This document shows positions 1-15,578 of a stretch of DNA of 64,000 nucleotides, in pieces. Under the pieces are notes generated by a model. That model was given only the letters and a program-made list of their open reading frames with translations, did not search any database and had not been told where the DNA came from. The position numbers were made by a program, and so were the translations under genes. The DNA is from Cristatella mucedo (lineage: Eukaryota; Bryozoa; Phylactolaemata; Cristatellidae), in the NCBI GenBank assembly GCA_009760855.2, contig WPIO01000003.1, positions 12,554,501-12,618,500 on the forward strand. Direction: 5' to 3'. The first letter of the stretch is position 1, and every line of letters starts with the position of its first letter.

Positions 1-1321
1 CATGCAGCACGAGTCGCTACATGAGCCGCTCTTTGTGGCGAGTTGTTCATGCAATGACGAGATGCTGGCCGAATGTGCTTGTCGGAGTGGGCGCCTCGAT
101 CGAGCTGCGCAATGCCTGTAATCCGGTCGTGCTGATACATTGCCGGTACCCGTGTAAAGCCTGGTTTACACGGCAAGTCTTGCTTCCACTCACTACTCGA
201 GTCTTTGGTGTATACGTCACAATACGGTGGGGCAGTCCAAACTTAGGGAAGACTTGGCAAAGACTCGGCACAGCCAAGATTTAGCAAGTGACCAATCATA
301 GATGCCGTTAGGGCCACGCCTACTGCATTGCTTTGAAGGGAATGGTGGCCCCCCCCCCGAGATTTGACCGGTGAGCTCACCGATGAGTTTCACGCGATTG
401 CCTGTTAATGGCACTCGGAGCTCGGAGTTCAAAGATCAGATTTTGAAGTAGCGAGCAGTAAAAGTTATAGCGGACATGTTTAATTCTACCGGTGATTTTG
501 CTAGTGAAGTGGTGGCCCTTGAGAAATGCTGCAGCTGTCCCATGAGCGCTTAGTGGGTGGAGTGAGTATGAACAAGGCTTGGAGCAAGACTTCCGTTGAA
601 AACTCCTACAAACCGGAAGACCCAAGTGAGACTCAAGTAATGTAGGAAGCAGATAGGAAGCAAGGCTCTCCGTCTAAACTAGGCTAAAGGGGCGTTGTAC
701 TCTTCATAATGTGCAGACAGTGCGCCACACTTATGATCTTCAGCCTGGCAAGAAGATGCACAGGAATTTGAAGAGCCGGTCATGTGGTTTTTTGCTACTA
801 CTAAATTTCGCGAAGTGGTAAGACCCACGTCGTCTTTCTTCCGTCGTCTGTCGTCTGCTCAGTACCATAGGCCGAGTCATTCCTACCCGCAGGGTTGCAC
901 CAGAGGTTGTGCGGCGTGGCTGCAAACATGGCTGTGCGACTTACTGGCTTTGGCGACCAGGGGGTGACCTCGCCGGTTCTCCAGCTCCCTGATCAGCCTC
1001 ATTATTGCATGCTCGGGTAGACTGTCGTAGAAAGATGTTGCAATTGATGTTGGCATTGGACTACGAGCATCCCGGCGACGGTCTGCCATTAGTTTTTTTT
1101 TCGAATTCTAACTTGTTGCGTTTTTTTCGAATTCTAACCTGCGTCGTGGTAGCAAAGATTGGCGCAAGAGCATCTTTCATTCCGACTGCAGAGCGTGCCC
1201 GAGCGTGCCCGAGCGTGCCTCTACTCGATCCGATCTCACTCTCGCCCCATTGGCACACCCTCAGCCGCCGTCGCCTGCTGCTCTCATTGCCGGCCGTTTG
1301 CATTCTGCTGGGCGCTTGCAG
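1..1321. other. No supported gene; probable intron or upstream sequence of ZSWIM8
   Basis: I see no exon I can support here. The stretch ends in a splice acceptor (AG at 1320-1321) that opens the first recognisable ZSWIM8 exon. Earlier ZSWIM8 exons, including those for the SWIM zinc finger, must lie outside the window or in sequence I could not recognise. A short tandem repeat of GAGCGTGCCC lies near 1191-1217. Confidence 0.4.
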
Positions 1322-4536
<3,215 letters not shown>

Positions 4537-5220
4537 CCCCCTCGCGGCAGAGCAGTTGGCAGCCGTTGGCTTCGAGCTCGACGCAGGATACCGCCGGCTG
4601 CTTGCACTTCAGCTCGCACTTGCGCTAGCTGCAGCCCCTGTCGCCACTGACACCGTTTTTTGTTGTTGATCTCATGACTCGGGTTGTATCCAGCTGTATG
4701 CCGCTGGTAGTCACTCGTCGACACAGAGTGCTTCAGGTGCTGCTGCTGCTGTGCCTGGCTTGTGCCGAGTATTAGTGTGTACTTGTAATATCACGAGCGT
4801 GTCACGCGTGCGTGTGCCCTCGTTCTCCTTCGCCGAGAGTCATCGGATCGTGCCGTAACCGGTGCAGAAGTTGCGCTGGGGCGACCAAGTTAACGCCTGT
4901 CGTCGTAGAGCTGTCTGGTCTCTGCCGCTCTCGGTGCCCGCACAGCCCCGCTCTGCTCGTCCGGACGCACGAGCACCCGGCTCAGATCGGAAGAGCAACA
5001 CCGCGTCCTCGCTCGTGCACGTGCGCGAGCACTTCTTAAAGCATTTTGTGAGTTTTCTGTCGTTACGTTGCTTTCGTAGTGCTGGTTCGAGTGAAGGCGT
5101 TCGTTGTTACTAGCTGCCGAGAGATGGCCCCTCTTGATGCTTTGACGTGACGTGATCGGACCGAGATGGAATTTCGCTCATCTTTTTTGTGGTTCTAATA
5201 AATCTTTGAAGCTTTGGCTT
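4537..5220 (+). other. ZSWIM8 3' UTR with polyadenylation signal
   Basis: Non-coding sequence after the ZSWIM8 stop. A canonical AATAAA lies at 5197-5202, about 660 bp after the stop, so cleavage is expected near 5215-5225. No other gene is visible. Confidence 0.6.
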
Positions 5221-6221
5221 CCGTTCTGCGATGGTCGCATCGCTTGAGGCCTATCGCATTGTAGGGTGGCATCCTTGGTGGCATCATTGAGTGGCACCTT
5301 TGCCGATGTCTGTCCGTGAGTGAGACGATAACCTCAAGTGCTGGGCCTCAAACTAGCAGCGTTTTACTTCACTGATGCTATGTATGGCACCAGGGTTTCC
5401 TATTCGGAGTTGGGTTTTATAGTAGACATAAAGCGAATGGACAGGCATTAGGTTCTCCAAGGGTGCTATACACATTAGTTACATTTAGATATATATATAT
5501 ATATGTAGTAATTTTGGTCAAAGAATGTTAGCCGAAGTCGGGAGCCTAAAGTCTGTCAGACAGTAATTCAGTTTATCCATTATCCCAGCATTTGTTGAGG
5601 GTTTTAAAACAATGTACAGCTGGGTGTCTCGACATAGAAGTGACGGCCGATGCTTTAGGTCGGTGCTACTTTCTTAAGAAGCTGTGTATGATCAAGTGGC
5701 AGCGATAGAGAACACTGAGGATCTGAGATCCCTTCAGCTCTTGGAACTCATACATTTGATGGATCAGCTCTGACCCCCTCCTATGTAACACGAGCTGAGT
5801 ACTATTCTCATTGGCCTGAGCCTGGCCACCGATGTTGTCTCTCGATGAGGAACTTGTGATCGACGTTATCGAACAACACTGCATTTATGTGACAGGAGAT
5901 CAGCCGAATGAATCTCTTCGAGTCGATTATTGGCTCACCGAGACTGAAAGGAAGGATAGTAAAGGAAGCATAAGAACTGAAATTACATATTTATTGTTGA
6001 ACACCTCCAATTCACTGTTCACTCAGTTGTAGGTCTGTATTCCGGAAGAAAGTGTGCGACTACTTTCGTTTCCAGAGTATATACGACATGAGCATGTAAT
6101 GGCAGCCCGAGTTTGATATCCCACTTGCGATTTTGATAATAACGATTGCAATGTCAGGACTCGAACAAAATGCAAAAGTGAACAAAGCAAAGGCTGTTAG
6201 GAACAAGTGGGGTTTTTACTT

Positions 6222-6294
<73 letters not shown>

Positions 6295-6950
6295 TTATAT
6301 ATATATATATATATTAATTATATATATATATACATGCATTAAACGTCTAGTCCGAAGGATGTCATCAATCGGTAGCAAGTTCCACGCTTCAGGCACTGGA
6401 ATCAAAAGCATTATCTCCAAGGATTTGAAGCTAGTTGGAGGAGTTACTGTCACAGACGATGTCAGCCTTTGAGGTGCCTAGCTGCCCCACCCCGGTCGGC
6501 TGACAAAGGTGGTGCGGTTTTCCACACTACTCCCCCCCAACATGCACTTATGTCGACGCCATCACTATCTCAGATGTCGGAATGCTGACGTTTGCTGTGA
6601 GTAGTCAACTTTAAAAGGCCGATCGAACAGGAGCCAAGCAGGCGCCTTGCTAGCTAGACGGTGCCCGAGTGCTGCAACGCCGGCAGATGACTCGAGATCA
6701 CCAAAGAATCAGGTCGCAGGCACAGGAAGAAGAGCTGTTACTCAACGGAGACTAGTGCTTGCACTTGTCACTGTGAGGTGGTATGTGGCACCGTCCAACT
6801 GCTCGGGATGTTAATCAGCAATGAGCCTAACAGCCCCCCCTACTCTTTTTCTAATCACATGATTATGAGTCTCTTAATAAACAGCACGTCCGCAGTGTAT
6901 ATTTTATATTAGCATTATATTACCATTCGCAATGTCAACAAGCATAACAT
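5221..6950. other. Intergenic; nothing recognised apart from AT repeats
   Basis: Mixed-composition sequence with short AT arrays at about 5489-5505 and 6223-6334. A 66-codon ORF at 5832-6032 (+) has no recognisable motif and no splice context I can support. Confidence 0.4.
6223..6334. repeat. (AT)n microsatellite with TAATTA interruptions
   Basis: Perfect AT dinucleotide run for about 70 bp, then two shorter AT blocks separated by TTAATTA. Confidence 0.95.
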
Positions 6951-6954
6951 TGTT

Positions 6955-7660
6955 AAGAGATGACATACATTGTGTCAGCTTGCAAAATGTGGTTAGTGGT
7001 TGCATGCACAGTGTCGTCAGAACATAAGCACGCAAAGGACGAATTACAAGAACCCACATGCTGTAATAAGCAGGCACGCTTTAAGCCTATTTTTAAATTT
7101 GGTCAAGTCTGGTGATGTCGCGACGTCAAATGGGAGTGAAATCCAGGTTTTGGGAGCATACGAACTAAAGGCACGAGGATCGAAAGGATTTGAGGTTCGT
7201 ACGAGGAAGAGCGGCAAAACAGTTTTAGTCAGAAAGAAATCGCGAGGTACGATGCTTAACCTGGTGGGGAGTAGTTCTGATAGGTAAGCTCGAGCCAGAG
7301 AATGAAGGGGCCGGAAAGCGAGTGACAGAACCTTGAAGTCAATGCGCTGCTTGATCGGAAGTCAGTGCAGGTCGGCGAGAAGTGGTGCGATATGGCAGCT
7401 TCGATGCTCACGACGGACGAGCCGATGCGGCAGAGTTTCGCACCGACAGTAAGCGCTTGATTGCACAGTCCGGTAGACCGGCAAGCAGTGAGGTGCAGAA
7501 TGCACGACGGAATGTCACAGATGCATGGACCTATTTAGTGCACGGACCTATTTAGCCCTGTCTAAGCAAGACCGAATTTTAGCACTATTTGGTAGCTGAA
7601 AGTAGGCAGACGTGACTGTGGAGCTGATGTCGTCATCTAGTGAAAGGTTACTACAAACAG
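6955..7660 (-). mobile_element. L2/CR1-type LINE fragment (decayed 3' part)
   Basis: The minus strand matches the 3' half of the LINE family seen best at 11941-13067. Shared blocks include the TGTGGTTAGTGG tail region, the frame region that reads GGAGCATACGAACTAAA on the plus strand, and the stretch ending in the GTCGTCATCTAGTGAAAGG block. Substitutions and small indels are frequent and no intact reading frame remains. No (TAA)n tail is seen at the left end. Confidence 0.75.
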
Positions 7661-8279
7661 GTCATCTAGATGTCGCTAGAGACGCTAGGCGTTTCAATTG
7701 CCCCTTCCCCAGGCCTCTGCCACTGGTTGCAGCACCAGCCAGGTTAGAGTGGTTGTGATTATTGATTGATAACCAATGCAAATGTCGCTAGGATAGTGGA
7801 GCGCTGGTGCACAGCATCTGCATGTAATCAAGCCATGCGCCTACCTAACTTCTTTTTGGACTGGAGTGTTGGTATTGTGAGATGAGGAGATATGCTTCTG
7901 ATTCCTTCACTTTAGGAGTCCCGATCGCATGCACCATTAATATAGTGAGATATGTGTGTAGTTCGTATGTATGTATGTATTGTATGCCGGCCCCTGACTT
8001 GTGACCTTAAGGTCAAGGGGCGTGTAGTTCGTATGTACGCGTGTATGTATGTATTGTATGGCGGCTCCTCTGATGAGCCTGTGATGTGGCGTGGACACAG
8101 GCCAGTAACCAGCCGGTGGCCAGACGGTGGATTCACCATCAGGGTCGGCCGGTGCACAGTTGTGGTCGATGAATCATCGGAGTCGACCGGGGGAGGGGAG
8201 GGGCAGTGAGGAAGTTAACGCACGGCGGAGCAGTTGGGGCTCTCTCGCTGGGAGTGCGAAGTGTTACTGGTGAATAGAC
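7661..8279. other. Intergenic with a short direct repeat
   Basis: No gene recognised. A unit starting GTGTAGTTCGTATGTA and ending in GTATTGTATG occurs twice (about 7951-7988 and 8021-8060), separated by unique sequence. Confidence 0.4.
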
Positions 8280-8650
8280 GATTTGAGAATTGTAATATGC
8301 TGCATCAGTTTCAGCCTGTTCGCGCCCTCAGGTCCTGTGTGGACAATAAATTAGCTGTTCCATTCCTCCGCCTAAAGACCGTTGGCGACAGAAGCTTTAG
8401 CTCTGCAGGTCCTAGGCTGTGGAACTTCCACAATTCTTACGCAACGACAACTGCTCTCCTGCTGCCGACTATGGCTCATCCTTTTCAGCGGTCCCGAGCT
8501 GCTACTTCCATGCTACTCCCTACCTCAACTGCTCTCCTGACTCTTCTATGCTTCCCACTTTCTCTGTGTTGCGTGAGACGAAGTCTGTTGGCTACTGAAT
8601 GCGTACCAAAAGCCGCTTAGGCTGTGAGTGCGCTATACAAAACTCTCCTG
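8280..8650 (+). mobile_element. LINE RT C-terminal fragment
   Basis: The plus-strand translation contains RALRSCVDNKLAVP followed by GDRSFSSAGPRLWN. That is the signature just after the RT domain of L2/CR1 LINEs, in which RaFs..aP..WN is conserved. The frame is lost soon after and the segment ends near the CGCTATACAAAA 3' end. It belongs to a different subfamily from the TAA-tailed copies. Confidence 0.7.
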
Positions 8651-8699
8651 CGTAACACCCACACGGTCTTTATGACTTTGTGTAGTTACAGACGGAGAT

Positions 8700-8836
<137 letters not shown>

Positions 8837-8837
8837 C

Positions 8838-8990
8838 ATAAAATCCCAAAGAAAACTTTATTTCATTTCATGTGCTTCACATTTGCCTCGGTGCACGAGT
8901 CAAAACGACCTCGTCAACAAACACTTTATATAAACTTTATATAACACATTGCACTTTATATAAACACTAACATTATATATATATCGGCAC
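8838..8990 (-). repeat. SINE-like remnant
   Basis: It contains the block TGCTTCACATTTGCCTCGG and a CACGAGTC...ACGACCTCGTCAACAA segment also found at 10741-10880. It is a short decayed relative of the tRNA-derived SINE described there. Confidence 0.4.
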
Positions 8991-9018
8991 TTTTATAGCA
9001 CTTTATGTAAACACTAAC

Positions 9019-9061
<43 letters not shown>

Positions 9062-9062
9062 G

Positions 9063-10740
9063 CTGGCTTCTATGTATGTCAGCTGTCTTTCTTCAGATTT
9101 ACCGAAATGCTAAGACCGCTTTTTTGAGTTAGCAATGGTGTTTTTTCCGGGGATGGTTGTGGCGATTGTATTTAATGAGAGCAGTGGCTTCGGTCAACAA
9201 GTACTAACCCTTTTGTGCTGATACGTCTATGCTAATCTTGTAGTCCATCGCTACAGTATGTGTCGCAGTACAATTAATTCAGCAATGACAACAGGTTTAG
9301 AACTGTTTCTAGGAAGTGGGGACGGTAAGTCGTTTGGGAACAAAGATTGAACCTGTCTGCATACTTTTTTTGGCACTGTCGTCTACGTAGTTGGCAAAAG
9401 CTCGGAGCAGAACATTGTTTCCGGCGAAGTTTGATGGTCAGCCAATTATCGTCTGCCGCATGCCGAGCCCGAAGGACGCTCGGCGGTACTGCTTGCTGTA
9501 GCTAAGCCAAACTTGGCGCTACCAGACCTCGCGGCAGCGCCCACCGCAGTCAGTTGCAGCGGCTGGAATGTCACTACTACGGGGTCCTGTCTGCGGCAGA
9601 GGCTGTGGGAGACGCGCTGGCCTAGTCCAATTAAAGGGTTAGGCTATCGAACTTCTCTTTTTGTCCATAATTAGTCAGTCGGTCGATTTTGTCGTCGCGT
9701 AGCTGCTTGCATAAGCTTGCTGCCTTCCGATTGGGAATGTCTGCGATACGTGCTGCAAGGAATGCAAGAGAGTTCGACACGTGCCGGAAGGCCCAGCTTT
9801 CGCGCGTCGTCGTACGTGCACTCGGAGCCAGCAGCTCACTTCTTTCCTGGCGTGGGAGCACAGTGCCCACTCTTTCTGCTGACTGCGCAGCGGCCGGCGA
9901 AGTGCGGGCAGCCGACTTCTCGCATTTCTGGGAAGACTCGATGCGATGCGCTCAGCTCTACTCAGTAGCCGCGAATTCCAGTTGCCTCCTCGAGTCGCAA
10001 GACTGCGCCGAGCCCCGCCCCTGCTCTCCTGCCCCGCACTCCTGCCAGCATCGGATTGCAGTCGGTTCCTCCCTCTCATTCTCTTGATCGCCAGAACTCG
10101 AAGCCTCGTACGTCAGCGTCGGGCGTGATTTCGCAGCTGAAATCACAGCTCGAGCGAAAATTGATTAGCTCGCCATCCTCTCGAGGAATTTCTGGCGCGA
10201 AGCATATACGTACAGGAGCCGAAGACGACGAGGAGGAGGAAGAGGAAGAGTCGAACGGGCGAGCGTCCATCCGAATGCCCTTGCGAATTGCCGGCGCTTC
10301 GTCCCGAAAGCACGATGCTGCGGAAGGCCGAGGGCAGCCGAGGGCCGGCTGCGCGCGCAGGTGCTTGCCTGTGCTCTCCATTTGCGGCGCCGATGTTGCG
10401 GCTGCTGCTGCTGCTCTCGACGAGGAGCGAGTCCGGTCGAGAAGCGAAGCTCAACTGCACCGGCGCTCCGGACGGAACGTGAGTGGACGCCGCAGCGCTT
10501 TGATAGAATGCCAAGAGCGCAGCAATCCTTTATCTCGTACGCGCGCCGCCGTCTTCTTGGCTCGCGGCGTAATTGAACGTTGCTGGCGAGCGCCGCCCGC
10601 TTGTAGCAGCCGGCCTGGGTGAAGTGCTTGCGGTCAAATCCGTTGCTGACCCTGCAGCAGACAGGCCGCCGCTACCCACGCCGCCGCGTGGGCTGTCGGG
10701 ATTTGGCGCAGGGCACGAAGGCTGTTTCGATTTATGACTG
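9063..10740. other. Intergenic; GC-rich part without a supported gene
   Basis: From about 9.45 kb the sequence becomes GC- and CpG-rich. Overlapping ORFs occur on both strands, including a minus-strand Ser-run and the matching plus-strand Glu-run around 10225-10260. None shows a domain, and the two strands are equally open, as expected from composition alone. A promoter or CpG-rich first-exon region is possible but not shown. Confidence 0.35.
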
Positions 10741-10880
10741 TATACTTCATTTCATTTGTATAGCGCCCCAAGAGAGCTTAATCTCTATTCAGGCGCTTCA
10801 CATTTGCGTCGGTGCTCGAGCCCAAACGAGCTCGGTCAACAAGCACTTTCACATTGACCTTTCACATTGACATTGACCTC
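10741..10880 (-). mobile_element. tRNA-derived SINE whose tail matches the L2 LINE 3' end
   Basis: Read on the minus strand, a GAGCTCG...GGGCTCGAGC body is followed by a tail (plus-strand form AGCGCCCCAAGAGAGCTTAA...AGGCGCTTCACATTTGC). That tail is very like the 3' end of the TAA-tailed LINE, whose plus-strand form is AAAGCGCCCTCGGAGAACTC...AGGCGCTTTGCATTTGC at 11976-12018. The tail ends in an ATTTCATTT-like stretch. Confidence 0.6.
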
Positions 10881-11940
10881 GGTCATTGAAGGCGCGTTCC
10901 GTAACCCCTGGAACAAACCGGCGCGGCGTGGTTCGTTGTTCGTAAGCGACCGACGCAGAGTGCGAGCCTAGTTTCATCTCTACTTGAGCTGTCTGCATTT
11001 GGATAGTCACCCGTCAGCTGTAGGCGCGCGAAAGCGCCTGTAGGCGTCGGACCCTCGAACTGTCGTGAGATAGATACTCTGGGTCTTCGCCTAGAAATTA
11101 TCCTTAGCACTGCAACGTTCCTTCGCAGAAATCCAATTAACCTTCGAGACGGGGCCGCGCAAAATTAGCGATAGCAGGTCGTGGCGCAGCAGAGCCCAAG
11201 GAGAGCATTCACTCGAGGTTGCCGAGGACCCTGCCAGGCCCGACAGGACCGACTACCGCTCACGCGTCCGAGGACCCCGACCCCGTCAGAGGACGAAATG
11301 GGTGCAAAACGGATACCTATTGGCTCTTTGCCCCAGGCCTCTCTTAGCCTGTAAATGGTACCAGATAATAAAGTAATTAGTTATTAATAACTAATATATT
11401 ATTAATCATTATTAATTAATTCGATTATATTAATATCAACTAATAATTAGTAATTAATTATTAATAAATATATTAGTAATACAGCTCTTTTGATATATGT
11501 AAAATTAGTTGGCAGGATTCTGGCGGCTGCATCTGCTCCACCACTCCTTGCACAGCCACGAACTATGTCTGGGCTGCGTCTGAGCACGCTCGAAGCATGA
11601 CGTCTCAAGCCCTCATCATTCCAGAAGAAGTTGCTTAACGCCATGGTCGAGATTTAGTTTTCTATAGGGGGATACTTAGCACATTAAAAAATTCCAACTT
11701 CGCCCTGCTCTTTGGTGCTACTAAACTACAAAATAAAAAACTATCCTTAAAAAACCGCAACTACTCTCAAACCCACTCGAAACAGCCGAACAAGTTATTG
11801 TTAAATGTTTTCTTAACCTAGTGGGCTAGTCAAGATGGAAGCACCCACAATTTGCACCGATTGCTTCCCCAAATTAATATTATATTGGCATCGAATTTTT
11901 TGCCTTGATTTTTTAGATACAATTTTGCAATTCTTAAGAT
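10881..11940. other. Intergenic; nothing recognised
   Basis: GC-rich to about 11340, then a strongly AT-rich block (11350-11480) of TAATTA-type sequence. No coding or RNA gene seen. Confidence 0.4.
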
Positions 11941-13067
11941 TTAATAATAATAATAATAATAATAATGCACTTGATAAAGCGCCCTCGGAGAACTCAATCT
12001 CTTTCTAGGCGCTTTGCATTTGCTGCAAAGAAAATGCAATTGAATGGTGAGTAATATCATGCTTGATAAACAAACAAAATGAATAACATGGTTAGGGGTG
12101 ACATGCACAGGGTCAGCATGCAAATGTGGTTAGTGGCAGCATGCACAGTATCAGCACGCATAAGCACATCAAGAACGAATCACAAGGACCCACTAAATGC
12201 TGTCCTAAATAGGCGTGTTTTTATGTTCTTTTTAAATGTGGTCAAGTCAGGGGATGTTCTGACGCAAGTCGGGAGGGAGTTCCAGTCTTTGAGAGCATAC
12301 GAACTAAATGCACGGTCACCAAAGGATCTAAGGTTTGTACGAGGTATTTCTAGACTGTTGGATTCGGAAAAGCGGGTGGTACGCTGCTTGGCCTGGTGGG
12401 GGAGTATATTTGAGAGATAGGCTGGAGCCAAAGAATGAAGTGACCTAAAAGTGAGCGACAAAACCTTAAAGTCGATCCGTTGCTTGACTGGTAGCCAGTG
12501 CAGGTCGGCAAGAAGTGGTGTAATGTGGCAACTGCGACGCTCGCGACAGACAAGCCTAGCTGCAGAGTTTTGCACCAGCTGCAATCGCCTGATCGGATAT
12601 GCCGGTAGGCCAGTAAGCAGTGAGTTGCAGAAGTCGAGACAGGATGTCACGAATGCATGGACCAACTTAGATGTGATATCCTTATCTAAACAAGCCCGAA
12701 TTTTAGCAACGTTATGAAGCTGAAAATAGGCAGATTTGACTGTGGAGCTGATGAGATCGTCTAATGAGAGGTCGCTTTGGAACTTGACGCCTAGATTTCG
12801 GGCTGATTCAACGAGAGATATGAGGGCAGAGCCAATTTTGAGCGTCAGCATTTCCACATTTTGAATCCCACTGGGTTTGCCCATAACTAGTAAGTTAGTT
12901 TTATCATCGTTCAGTTTTAGAAAATTTGCTGCCATTCATGTGCGGATGTCATGAATACATGCAGCAAGTGAGTTGAGAGGATTTGCGATGCTCGATGGCT
13001 GGGAGAGATCAAAGCAAAGGTACAACCGAGTGTCATCCGCATAGAAGTGAAAGCCTAGATTGTATTG
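11941..13067 (-). mobile_element. L2/CR1-type LINE, 5'-truncated, with (TAA)n tail
   Basis: This is the best-preserved copy of the window's main LINE family. On the minus strand the RT catalytic motif FYADDTRLYL lies at about 13025-13055. After it come an in-frame stop near 12935, a 251-codon open stretch (12180-12935) with LLVMGKPSG, LDFCNSLLTGLP, LHWLPVKQRIDFK and the RAFSSYA...WNSLP block, a 3' UTR, and a (TTA)n tail at 11941-11965. The left neighbour is unique sequence. The stop shows this copy cannot make a full protein; truncation in the RT is typical of LINE insertion. Confidence 0.9.
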
Positions 13068-13139
13068 TAGCTTGGAGGGAAACATTTTTTGTGCTAGGAT
13101 CGTATAATTACAGATACCTATATATCTTTTTAGCCCTAC

Positions 13140-13807
13140 AGCCGACCCTCGTTTATCGCGGTTAATCCTTTCCAGATTCCACCGATATAGGTGATTTTCC
13201 GCGAAGTAGGATTCTTTTTTTATAAATCAAATATTTTCATAGTTATAGCATAGAAGACCTGTATATGACCCTCTAAATACAGTTTTTTACATAATTAGAG
13301 CCCTCCAGGCATGAAATAACACCCCTTTAGTCACCATTACACTCGTATTACCAAATGTATTAGACAAAATAAGAGAAAATAAGACATTAAGTGTTACAAA
13401 CATCGTATGGTTATTATCTTACATTTAATTGCAAACAAACAATTCTTGCGCACAAACACCAAGCTATGAAAATACTGCGTTTGGTGATGAAGTAATTAAG
13501 ATGAAGAGATGTACAGCGAAGCAAAGAAGAACAAGGTTACTGCTCCTCTGAAGGCCCGACTTCAGTAGGAGAGTCTTCAGGTGGCGCAGTATCTTCAACA
13601 GATGCGTCGTCGTCTTCTTCCGCAATCCATACATACAGTAATTTTAATTTTAATTTTAAAACAGGTTTTTTTAATTTATTCAGAGAAACGAGCGCGTGCT
13701 TTATTGTTTTCACTATTTTGATAAACATTTTCATAAATATACACGTATTTAAAAAACCGCGAAAGAGTGAAGCCATGAAAGTCGAAGCGCAAAGTAGCGA
13801 AGTACGA

Positions 13808-13811
<4 letters not shown>
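13140..13811. mobile_element. DNA transposon remnant with degenerate terminal inverted repeats
   Basis: The left end reads CAGCCGACCCTCGTTTATCG and the right end reads GCAAAGTAGCGAAGTACGAC, imperfect inverses of one another, with GCGAAGTAG and CGCGAAAG boxes inside both ends. The CAG terminus preceded by TA suggests a Tc1/mariner-pogo-type element, but I could not assign a family. A minus-strand acidic tail (EEDDDASVEDTAPPEDS) at about 13537-13640 resembles a transposase C-terminus. The right end runs into a CT/TA microsatellite. Confidence 0.5.

Positions 13812-13881
<70 letters not shown>
13806..13881. repeat. (CT)n-(TA)n compound microsatellite
   Basis: About 24 bp of CT followed by about 50 bp of TA. 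Confidence 0.95.
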
Positions 13882-13885
<4 letters not shown>

Positions 13886-13889
13886 ATAT

Positions 13890-13990
13890 GTATATATGCC
13901 CTCATTTGTACAGCACTCTAAGAGAACTTAATCTCTATCCTGGCGCTTTGCCAATCCCGCATAGCTCGAGCACATGTCCAATATACCCGT
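13890..13990 (-). repeat. SINE/LINE-tail remnant
   Basis: CATTTGTACAGCACTCTAAG followed by AACTTAATCTCTATCCTGGCG matches the tail shared by the SINEs and LINE of this window. Only the tail and a short flank with AGCTCGAGC remain. Confidence 0.5.
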
Positions 13991-14040
13991 ATGTCATTAA
14001 ATCGAGCAATTTACTCATGGGCCAAGCCGTGGCAAAATAA

Positions 14041-14091
14041 AGATATATATACATACATACATACATACATGTATACATAATGTATACATAT

Positions 14092-14134
<43 letters not shown>

Positions 14135-14147
14135 CATGCATACACAC

Positions 14148-14179
<32 letters not shown>

Positions 14180-14220
14180 ACAGGGTATATCGTTGTATAT
14201 TTATATGTATATAAACCCTG
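14041..14220. repeat. TA/ATAC-rich tandem repeat
   Basis: Mixture of (ATAC)n, (TA)n and (ATGT)n blocks with local inverted symmetry. No coding content beyond repeat ORFs. Confidence 0.85.
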
Positions 14221-14559
14221 TACATGTGCGTCTATAAACCTATATATTCCTGTAGTCCATCTTGCCGATTTGATCACCAAGCGAAATGAAGGCTTTAGTT
14301 TTTATCCAGATCGCATAGCTATACTTGTGCTTTGATTTCTTCCTAAAATTCAGCATCTCATATCCTTCACAGCTCTCCTACAACATGGATTGTTGACATT
14401 AGAACTTTAACACGGCAAAAGCAATTCAAATTGAATGAAGGTAAACCACCTTAATGGTTATGAAAAAACCTAGTGTCACTTCGAAACCAAAAGACTAATT
14501 CTTAGCACGGCCAGCCGGCTCACTTTCTGTAGCCTTTGCGACGTGCGACGTCGAATTCT
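14221..14559. other. Intergenic; nothing recognised
   Basis: Unique-looking sequence between a TA-rich repeat and a LINE copy. No gene seen. Confidence 0.4.
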
Positions 14560-15566
14560 CTCAGATCCCTTGCTGCACGTATTGATGACACCCGCACATG
14601 GATAGCAGCACATTTTCCTAAATTGAGTGATGATAAAACCGACCTACTAGTTATGGGCAAACCAAGTGGGATTCGGAATTGGAAAAGTTAACGCTCAAAA
14701 TTGACTCCTCCAGTTAATCTCCAGTTGAGTCTGCACGAAATCTATGTCTTCTATTCCCAAGCGATCTTTCATTAGATGATCACATCAGCTCCACAGTCAA
14801 GTCCGCCAACTTTCAGCAATATAACATTGCTGAAATTTGGGCTTATTTAGACAGGAGTACCACATCTAAAATGGTCCATACATTTGTGACATCCTGTCTT
14901 GATAAATCGCTGCTTGCCGACCTACCGGCCTGTGCACTCAGGCCCTTATAGTTGGTGCAAAACTCTGCTGATAGCCTTTTCTGCGGTGAGCGTCGCAGTT
15001 GCCACATCGCACCACTTCTCGCCGACCTACGCTGGCTACCAGTCATGCAGCGCATCGACTACAAGGTTTTGTCACTCACTTTTAGGTCCCTTAATTCTTT
15101 GGCTGCAGCTGACCTATCAGATCTACTCCCCACCAGGCTAAGCATCATACCATCCGCTTTTCGGAATCTTATCGTTTATCTATACATCGTACAAGCCTCA
15201 AATCCTTTGGAGATCGTGCCTTTAGTTCGTATGCTCCCAAAGCCTGGGGCTCACTCTCGACCAAATCTCCTGACTTGACCACATTAGAAAAGAAATTAAA
15301 AATGCGTCTATTTATCACAGCATTTAATGGGTACCTGTAATTCCGTTTTTATGTGCTTATGAATGCTGACAATCTGCATGCTGGCAATAACCATACTTTC
15401 TTGCTGACCCTGTGCATGCCATGCCTAATCACGCTATTCTTGATGTTTATTGAGCATGCCACCAGTAACCATTCAATTGGGCTTCTTTTGCACCCAATGT
15501 AATGTGCTGGGAAGGAGATTGATTTCTTTGGTGGCGTTATATAAAATGTGTTATTATTATCATTTG
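14560..15566 (+). mobile_element. L2/CR1-type LINE fragment, decayed
   Basis: Plus-strand copy of the family at 11941-13067. Recognisable blocks are CACCCGCACATGGATAGCAG, LLVMGKPSG (about 14650-14675), the LVQNSA...RSCHIAPLLADLRWLP block in frame at 14952-15150, and a TATTATTATCAT tail at 15550-15562. Several frame changes separate the blocks. Confidence 0.85.
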
Positions 15567-15578
15567 GGTGTCCTCTGT